A program made the position numbers and the translations under genes. A stretch of 10,432 nucleotides of DNA from Agrobacterium fabrum (GTDB lineage Bacteria > Pseudomonadota > Alphaproteobacteria > Rhizobiales > Rhizobiaceae). Shown piece after piece: positions 6,050-10,432 of this stretch; positions within the stretch are counted from its first letter, which is position 1, and each line of letters starts with the position of its first letter. The notes beneath the pieces are model-generated. The model was given only the letters and a program-made list of their open reading frames with translations, ran no database searches and was not told where the DNA came from. The DNA lies in assembly GCA_003241215.1 (NCBI GenBank), contig QFOL01000126.1, positions 1-10,432 on the forward strand. The letters run 5' to 3'.

Positions 6050-6886
6050 TTACTCCACCGGATTTTCGTGTCTGCCGTCCGGAAGAACGACAGAGCGCGC
6101 CCGTTTGCCGCGGAAATAGGACTGCACCCACGGATCGTCGCAGGCGAACATGTCCTGCAATGTCCCTTCCACCAGCACCTTCTTCTGGCCTAGCACCGCA
6201 ATGCGGTCGCAGACGGAGAACAGGCTGTCGAGGTCGTGCGTCACCATATAGACGGTCAGGCCGAGCGAATCGCGCAAGCGCGCAATCAGCATATCAAATT
6301 CCGCCGCCCCGATGGGATCGAGGCCGGACGTCGGCTCATCGAGGAAGACGAGATCAGGATCGAGCGACAGCGCCCGGGCAAGGGCCGCGCGCTTGATCAT
6401 GCCGCCTGACAGTTCCGACGGGTACTTGTCGCCGGCATCGGGCTTCAGGCCGACCATCTCGATCTTCAGATAAGCAAGCTCGTCCATCAGCTTCTTCGGC
6501 AGGTCCAGATATTCCCGCATCGGCAGCTGAATGTTTTCCTTCACCGTCAGGCCGGAAAACAGCGCGCCCTGCTGGAACAGCACGCCAAGCCGCTGGTCGA
6601 GCATCATGCGGTCGTCTTCGCTCGCCTTGTCGTAATCGGTGCCGAGAATGCGGATCGCGCCCGCCTGCCGCGGCAGGAGCCGCAAGATCGCGCGCATCAA
6701 CACGGATTTGCCAGCACCGGAGGGGCCGATGAAACCGAGAATTTCACCGCGATAGACATCGAGGTCGAGATTTTCGAGCACGTTGCGGCCGTTAAAACCG
6801 ACGGTCACGCCCTCGACGGAAAGCACCACCTCGCGCCCGTCTTTCCCGGTTCTGGTCTCCTGCGGTTTCTGGTCCAGTTTCTCCAA
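6050..6886 (-). CDS. mlaF: MlaF-type lipid ABC transporter ATPase
   Basis: The 278-residue cytoplasmic ATPase energises lipid transport by the MlaE permease. Counted from the TTG start, Walker A GPSGAGKS is at 54-61, the Q-loop FQQGALF at 104-110, and the signature LSGGM at 159-163. Walker B LVFLDEP follows at 179-185 (Asp183, Glu184), the D-loop SGLD at 187-190, and the switch His217. The SGGMIKRAALARAL stretch is typical of MlaF and Mce ATPases. No ATG lies in the usual place. TTG at 6884-6886 is preceded at five nt by GGGAGGG, which overlaps the stop of mlaE, so TTG is the best start. An ATG at 6937 inside mlaE has no binding site. The C-terminal tail (about 250-278) reaches past the ABC domain, as in MlaF proteins where it contacts the partner subunit. 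Confidence 0.93.
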   Translation of the reverse strand: MEKLDQKPQETRTGKDGREVVLSVEGVTVGFNGRNVLENLDLDVYRGEILGFIGPSGAGKSVLMRAILRLLPRQAGAIRILGTDYDKASEDDRMMLDQRLGVLFQQGALFSGLTVKENIQLPMREYLDLPKKLMDELAYLKIEMVGLKPDAGDKYPSELSGGMIKRAALARALSLDPDLVFLDEPTSGLDPIGAAEFDMLIARLRDSLGLTVYMVTHDLDSLFSVCDRIAVLGQKKVLVEGTLQDMFACDDPWVQSYFRGKRARSVVLPDGRHENPVE

Positions 6887-6889
6887 CGC

Positions 6890-6897
6890 GCCCTCCC
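6890..6897 (-). promoter_or_regulatory. Ribosome binding site that sets the TTG start of mlaF
   Basis: Read on the minus strand, GGGAGGG directly follows the TA of the mlaE stop codon TAG and lies about five nt before TTG at 6886. This strong site is the main reason to prefer TTG. The overlap with the mlaE stop suggests translational coupling. Confidence 0.7.
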
Positions 6898-8057
6898 TAA
6901 AAATCGATGGCTGCGTAGAAGATGGCGAAAAGACCATCCACCAGAATGACGACGAAGATCGACTTCACCACCGAGGAGGTGACGTGCTGGCCGAGCGATT
7001 CCGCCGAACCGCCCACCTTCATGCCCTCCACCGCCGCGACGATGCCGATGATGAGCGCCATGAACGGCGCCTTGATCATGCCGGCGGCAATGGTCGATTC
7101 CTCCACCGCGCCATGCAGGCGCGACAGGAACACCTCAAACGTGATGCCGGAATAAAGCAGCGCCACGATGGCCGCGCCGAAAAGCGCTGCGAAATTGGCG
7201 AGAATGGTCAAAAGCGGCAGCGCGATGGTGAGCGCCACCAGCCGCGGAAACACCAGCACACCGACAGGGTTTAGACCGATGACCTTCAGCGCGTCGATTT
7301 CCTCGCGCATCTTCATCGAGCCGATTTCCGCCGTGATCGCGCTGCCGGATCGGCCGGCGATCATGATCGCGGTCAGAAGCACACCGATTTCGCGCAATTG
7401 CAGAATGCCGACGAGATCGACAACGAAGACTTCCGCGCCGAAATAACGCAGCTGGAACGCGCCCTGCTGCGCGATGATCGCGCCGATCAGGAACGACATC
7501 AGCATGATGATCGGCACGGCGCGCACGCCCATATGGTCGATCTGGTTGACGATCGCCGCCGGCGAGACGCCGCGCCCGCGCCCGAGCTTCATCTGCGCGC
7601 CGCGCACGGCCGAGCCGAGAATATACATGCCCGCCAGGAAATCCGCACCGTTCTGGATGACGGCCTTGCCGATGGGCGCAAAAATACGCTCGGCGAGCCC
7701 CGCCTTCGCAGCGGCTTCGCCCTCCAGCTCCACCTTTTCAGGCAATTGGCCGATGACCTCTTCGATACGGTCATTGCCCGTCACGGTGACGGTGGCGCCA
7801 TTTGCCTCGAGGTCCTTGCGCAGGCGCTGGATGATCCATGCACCCGTCGTATCGATGGCCTCGACGGCGGAAAGATCGATCTCCACCGGACCGGCGGACC
7901 TCATGTTTTCGATCTTTTCGAGACTGGGGAAAATACCGGCAAGATTGCTGTTGCGCCAGGACCCGCTCATGACAAAACGCAAGCCGCCGCCGGAGACGGA
8001 ACCGTCTTCGGTGATTGCGGCCGGGTTCGCCTGTTGCCGTGTGTCCTGTTCTTGCAT
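6897..8057 (-). CDS. mlaE: MlaE-family lipid permease fused to an N-terminal STAS domain
   Basis: The 386-residue inner-membrane protein starts at the ATG at 8055-8057, with GGAG five nt before it. The open frame to 8144 adds 29 residues without a binding site. Residues about 25-111 form a STAS domain (SAVEAIDTTGAW at about 63-74), the equivalent of the separate MlaB subunit of E. coli. Residues about 141-386 form the MlaE permease with several membrane helices. They include the family signature GRSGSAITAEIGSMKMREEI at 235-254, the cytoplasmic coupling region that meets the ATPase. Fused STAS-MlaE proteins are known in Alphaproteobacteria, so the fusion explains the absence of mlaB. It is the first gene of the operon. 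Its promoter must lie in the 143-nt gap to the divergent epimerase gene. Confidence 0.94.
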   Translation of the reverse strand: MQEQDTRQQANPAAITEDGSVSGGGLRFVMSGSWRNSNLAGIFPSLEKIENMRSAGPVEIDLSAVEAIDTTGAWIIQRLRKDLEANGATVTVTGNDRIEEVIGQLPEKVELEGEAAAKAGLAERIFAPIGKAVIQNGADFLAGMYILGSAVRGAQMKLGRGRGVSPAAIVNQIDHMGVRAVPIIMLMSFLIGAIIAQQGAFQLRYFGAEVFVVDLVGILQLREIGVLLTAIMIAGRSGSAITAEIGSMKMREEIDALKVIGLNPVGVLVFPRLVALTIALPLLTILANFAALFGAAIVALLYSGITFEVFLSRLHGAVEESTIAAGMIKAPFMALIIGIVAAVEGMKVGGSAESLGQHVTSSVVKSIFVVILVDGLFAIFYAAIDF

Positions 8058-8200
8058 AATGCTCCGAGCGAGTACGACCGTCACGAGATTCTTAAAGGTT
8101 TCATAACGTCTTGGCCTCCGGCAAGCCACAGTGACGGCCGACAATTCGTGATAAATTTGGCGTCATGCGTCTTTTGCCGCCCAATCGGAAGTGAAAAAAT
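8058..8200. promoter_or_regulatory. Divergent promoter region of the mla operon and the epimerase gene
   Basis: This 143-nt gap separates two divergent start codons and must hold both promoters. For the plus strand, GTGACG (8131-8136) and the AT-rich TAAATT (8152-8157) are a possible -35/-10 pair, with a short 15-nt spacer. No clear minus-strand pair could be placed and no operator dyad stands out. Confidence 0.4.
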
Positions 8201-9184
8201 ATGCCCCGTTACCTGCAAGCCACAACAGAACGCTTCCCCGTCGCCGGCAGCTTCACCATCTCACGCGGCACCCGCACGCATGCGGATATCGTAACGTGCA
8301 CCATCCGCGATGGTTCCTTCGTCGGCAAAGGTGAATGCGTGCCCTATCCGCGTTATGGCGAAAGCATCGAGGGCGTTATCGCCGATATCGAGGCGATGGC
8401 GGAGCAGATCGCCGGCGGCGTGACGCGGCAGGAACTACAGCAGGCGATGCAACCCGGCGCCGCCCGCAATGCGGTGGATTGCGCGCTGTGGGACCTCGAA
8501 GCCAAGATCAGCGGCAAAACTGTTGCCGAGCGCATCCTTGGACAGGCGGCAAGGCCGCTCGTCACCGCCTACACCATCTCGCTTGCCGACCCCGAGACCA
8601 TGGCCGCAAAGACGGCGGAAAACGCAGGCCGCCCGCTGCTGAAGATCAAGACCGGCACGGCGGACGACGAAGCGCGTCTAAGGGCCGTGCGCGCCGCCGC
8701 ACCTGAAGCGCGCATCATCATCGACGCCAATGAGGGCTGGAATGATTATAATATCGAATATTATCTGAGGCTTGCGGCAGAGCTGAAGATATCGCTGATC
8801 GAGCAGCCGCTACCCGCCGGCAAGGATGACATCCTCGCCCGCATCGACCATCCGGTACTGATCTGCGCCGATGAAAGCGTGCATTCCACCCGGGACCTCG
8901 CCGCCCTGCGCGATCGTTACGATGCAATCAACATCAAACTCGACAAGACCGGCGGCCTGACTGAAGCGCTCGTCATGAAGGCGGAAGCGGAGCGCCTCGG
9001 CTTCACCATCATGGTTGGCTGCATGCTCGGCACCTCGCTCGGCATGGCGCCGGCCGTGCTGGCGGCACAGGGCGCGGCCTTCGCCGATCTCGACGGACCG
9101 CTGCTGCTGGCCGAGGATCGTGAGCCGGGACTGGTTTATGAGGGTTCGCTGGTTTATCCGGCACGGCCGGAATTGTGGGGGTAA
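8201..9184 (+). CDS. Dipeptide epimerase / N-acetyl-glutamate racemase, enolase superfamily
   Basis: The 327-residue product has the full layout of muconate-lactonizing-type enolase enzymes and closely follows E. coli YcjG (L-Ala-D/L-Glu epimerase). Shared stretches include GECVPYPRYGES at 44-55, AARNAVDCALWDLE at 87-100, INIKLDKTGGLTEAL at 243-257 and FADLDGP at 294-300. The catalytic lysines are Lys148/Lys150 (KIK) and probably Lys246. The metal ligands are Asp175 (DANEGW), Glu201 (EQPLP) and Asp224 (ADES). The enzyme would invert the Glu centre of Ala-Glu dipeptides from murein recycling. Related proteins named DgcA racemise N-acetyl-glutamate together with the acetyltransferase DgcN, but no dgcN gene is next to this one, so the substrate stays open. 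The ATG at 8201 follows GGAAG by eight nt. Its last codons recur in decayed form at 9394-9440. Confidence 0.92.
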   Translation: MPRYLQATTERFPVAGSFTISRGTRTHADIVTCTIRDGSFVGKGECVPYPRYGESIEGVIADIEAMAEQIAGGVTRQELQQAMQPGAARNAVDCALWDLEAKISGKTVAERILGQAARPLVTAYTISLADPETMAAKTAENAGRPLLKIKTGTADDEARLRAVRAAAPEARIIIDANEGWNDYNIEYYLRLAAELKISLIEQPLPAGKDDILARIDHPVLICADESVHSTRDLAALRDRYDAINIKLDKTGGLTEALVMKAEAERLGFTIMVGCMLGTSLGMAPAVLAAQGAAFADLDGPLLLAEDREPGLVYEGSLVYPARPELWG

Positions 9185-9239
9185 GTCGTGGATATTGAAG
9201 GCAGAGAAACACGATAAGGCGCAACCTCGCCGCTTATTT

Positions 9240-9357
9240 CTTCTCCCCGCCGGGGAGAAGGTGGCCCGAAGGGTCGGATGAGGGGGCGACGTCGCCGGAT
9301 TTCGGGGAGCAAGCCCCCTCATCCCGCTGCCGCGACCTTCTCCCCGGCGGGGAGAAG
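9240..9357. repeat. RIME-like palindromic intergenic repeat, copy 2
   Basis: It has the same 118-nt length and plan as copy 1: palindromes at 9240-9260 and 9337-9357, and an internal pair around GGATGAGGGGG and CCCCCTCATCC. The two copies agree almost fully at their ends and differ mainly in the central loop (about 9288-9312). It lies 55 nt after the epimerase stop codon, in the gap between convergent genes, where its hairpins may also stop transcription or protect the mRNA end. Confidence 0.85.
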
Positions 9358-9393
9358 GCGAAAAAACGCACCCGCTCGCCTTAAATGACGGAA

Positions 9394-9440
9394 GGGCTCG
9401 TCTATGAGGAAGGCGTGGTTATCCGGCCCCGCCGGAATTG
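9394..9440 (+). pseudogene. Decayed second copy of the 3' end of the epimerase gene
   Basis: These 47 nt align with 9128-9175, the last codons of the epimerase gene, with about 36 identical positions and one missing base. The first codons read GLVYEEGVV against GLVYEGSLV in the gene. The lost T (GTTAT against GTTTAT) then shifts the frame before the shared CCGGAATTG. Several early differences fall at third codon positions, as expected for divergence under coding constraint, so this is not a recent tandem copy. A stop codon lies in frame just upstream (9382). It sits 37 nt after RIME copy 2. It is probably the remnant of an older gene end left by recombination. Chance similarity is unlikely but not excluded. 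Confidence 0.5.
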
Positions 9441-9526
9441 CAGAAGTCCCGCTCAGGCACCGCGCGCCAAGGCGGCATCTTCCGCGTGCCTTGCCCAAAG
9501 AGTCACAGGGAAGCAGAACCTCTCCT

Positions 9527-9641
9527 CCGTCATGCCGGACCTGATCCGGCATCCAGCCACGGCGCGTCTGCGCGGTGAGAAGAGTCTTACGCGATCAAAG
9601 ACTTGACCGCACTGGATCCCAGCTCAAGGCCGGGATGACGG
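9527..9641. repeat. MITE-like inverted-repeat element, unlike RIME
   Basis: A 30-nt left arm (9527-9556, starting CCGTCATGCCGGACCTGATC) and a right arm (9612-9641, ending GGGATGACGG) are inverted repeats, with 24 of 30 positions matching. The centre is about 55 nt. The arms resemble the GTCAT...ATCCAG palindromic repeats widespread in alphaproteobacterial intergenic DNA. It has no coding capacity and lies 74 nt past the end of the convergent metallophosphoesterase gene. Confidence 0.65.
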
Positions 9642-9715
9642 TGTGCGGATACTGCCAGTCATCGAATGCGGCATTCCATACGAGCCTATCGTCAGCGCCC
9701 GTCAAACGCCCCAAT

Positions 9716-10432
9716 TCAGGCCGCGTGCTTGCCAATCAGTCCCGGAATATCCACCGGCTCCATCTCGTCCGATGCCTGTTCGGCGGTAACGTCGCTCGTC
9801 TGCATCCAGGTGATCAGCTCGAAGCTGCCATCGGCATTTTCGGCAATCGCCGTGCAGCTTTCCACCCAGTCGCCGGTATTGATGTAGCGGATGCCGTCCA
9901 TGTCTTCCATGACAGCGTGGTGAATGTGTCCACAGATGACGCCATCGACATTGTTACGCCGTGCCTCGTCAGCCACCACGCGCTGGAATTCGCCGATGAA
10001 GTTGACGGCGTGCTTGACCTGCAGCTTGGCCCAGGCCGAAAACGACCAGTAAGGCAGGCCGATGCGACGGCGCACGGCGGCGATGGCGATGTTGATGGCG
10101 ATCGCCGCGTCATAGGCCCAGTCGCCGAGATAGGCGAGCAGGCGGGCATTGCGCACCACCACGTCGAATTCGTCGCCATGGATGATGAGATATTTCTTGC
10201 CGTCGGCCGCCTCGTGGATCATGCGTTCGGCCACTTCGATGCCGCCGAAATGCATGCCGGGGAACTCCCGCAGGAATTCGTCATGATTGCCGGGAATGTA
10301 GACGATGCGGGTTCCCTTGCGGGCCTTGCGCAGCAGCTTCTGCACCACGTCGTTGCAGCCCTGCGGCCAGTACCAGCTGCGGCGCAGGCGCCAGCCGTCG
10401 ACGATGTCGCCGACAAGGATGATCGTCTCGGC
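9716..10432 (-). CDS. LpxH-like metallophosphoesterase (partial, 5' end outside the window)
   Basis: 238 C-terminal residues are visible. The frame stays open to the right edge, so the start and the first metal motif (DxH) are missing. The remaining calcineurin-like motifs are present in order: LVGDIVDGW at visible residues 6-14, GNHD at 48-51, HGDEFD at 85-90, and GHIHH at 168-172. Together they should bind a two-metal centre. A helical insert at about 95-155, rich in aromatic and basic residues, resembles the cap of LpxH and its relatives (COG2908), which cleave UDP-2,3-diacylglucosamine to lipid X in lipid A synthesis. Many Alphaproteobacteria use the unrelated LpxI for that step, so this protein may act on another lipid-linked nucleotide or phosphate. 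No membrane segment is clear, and peripheral membrane binding is likely. Confidence 0.88.
   Translation of the reverse strand, partial: AETIILVGDIVDGWRLRRSWYWPQGCNDVVQKLLRKARKGTRIVYIPGNHDEFLREFPGMHFGGIEVAERMIHEAADGKKYLIIHGDEFDVVVRNARLLAYLGDWAYDAAIAINIAIAAVRRRIGLPYWSFSAWAKLQVKHAVNFIGEFQRVVADEARRNNVDGVICGHIHHAVMEDMDGIRYINTGDWVESCTAIAENADGSFELITWMQTSDVTAEQASDEMEPVDIPGLIGKHAA

Noticed and set aside
3975..6119. A 714-codon open frame on the plus strand
   Set aside because: It is antisense to mlaD and the lipoprotein gene, both of which have clear family motifs. Its translation is rich in Arg, Gly and His, as expected for the mirror of GC-rich codons.
7398..8294. A 298-codon plus-strand open frame
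   Set aside because: It is antisense to mlaE and runs into the epimerase start. It has no family motif and no ribosome binding site.
9385..9606. A 73-codon plus-strand open frame after RIME copy 2
   Set aside because: It starts inside the decayed epimerase end and runs into the MITE-like element; it has no binding site.

Overview
The window looks like chromosomal DNA of a Rhizobiaceae member, most likely an Agrobacterium or Rhizobium relative. The evidence is its high GC content, two copies of a palindromic repeat resembling rhizobial intergenic mosaic elements (RIME), a perfect alphaproteobacterial LexA box (GAAC-N7-GAAC), and an Mla/Mce lipid-transport operon whose permease is fused to a STAS domain. 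The assignment rests on reading the sequence; no database search was possible.

Left part (1-2960): a tRNA-Lys(CTT) is followed by a string of small genes. These are a small two-helix membrane protein, a 75-residue unknown protein, a 62-residue charged-helix protein behind a LexA box, a small exported protein and a 52-residue basic protein. A RIME-like repeat and a PACE-family efflux pump gene follow. The 62-residue gene is the most interesting item. Its promoter should be under SOS control, and the C-terminus carries QLSLKL, which resembles the hexapeptide that bacterial proteins use to dock on the DNA polymerase sliding clamp.

Middle part (2986-8057): an exported alpha/beta hydrolase and a four-gene lipid-transport operon lie on the minus strand. 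The operon order is STAS-MlaE permease, MlaF ATPase, MlaD substrate-binding protein and auxiliary lipoprotein, with gaps of about 8-15 nt. Together they should form an inner-membrane ABC complex with a periplasmic MCE assembly and an outer-membrane lipoprotein, moving phospholipid between the membranes. The mlaF start is best read as TTG.

Right part (8201-10432): a dipeptide epimerase / N-acetyl-glutamate racemase of the enolase superfamily (YcjG/DgcA type) diverges from the mla operon. It faces a truncated LpxH-like metallophosphoesterase that runs off the right edge. The 530-nt gap between these convergent genes is mosaic. It holds a second RIME-like element, a decayed and frameshifted second copy of the last codons of the epimerase gene, and a different 115-nt inverted-repeat element.

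No insertion sequence with a transposase, no CRISPR array and no phage gene is visible.
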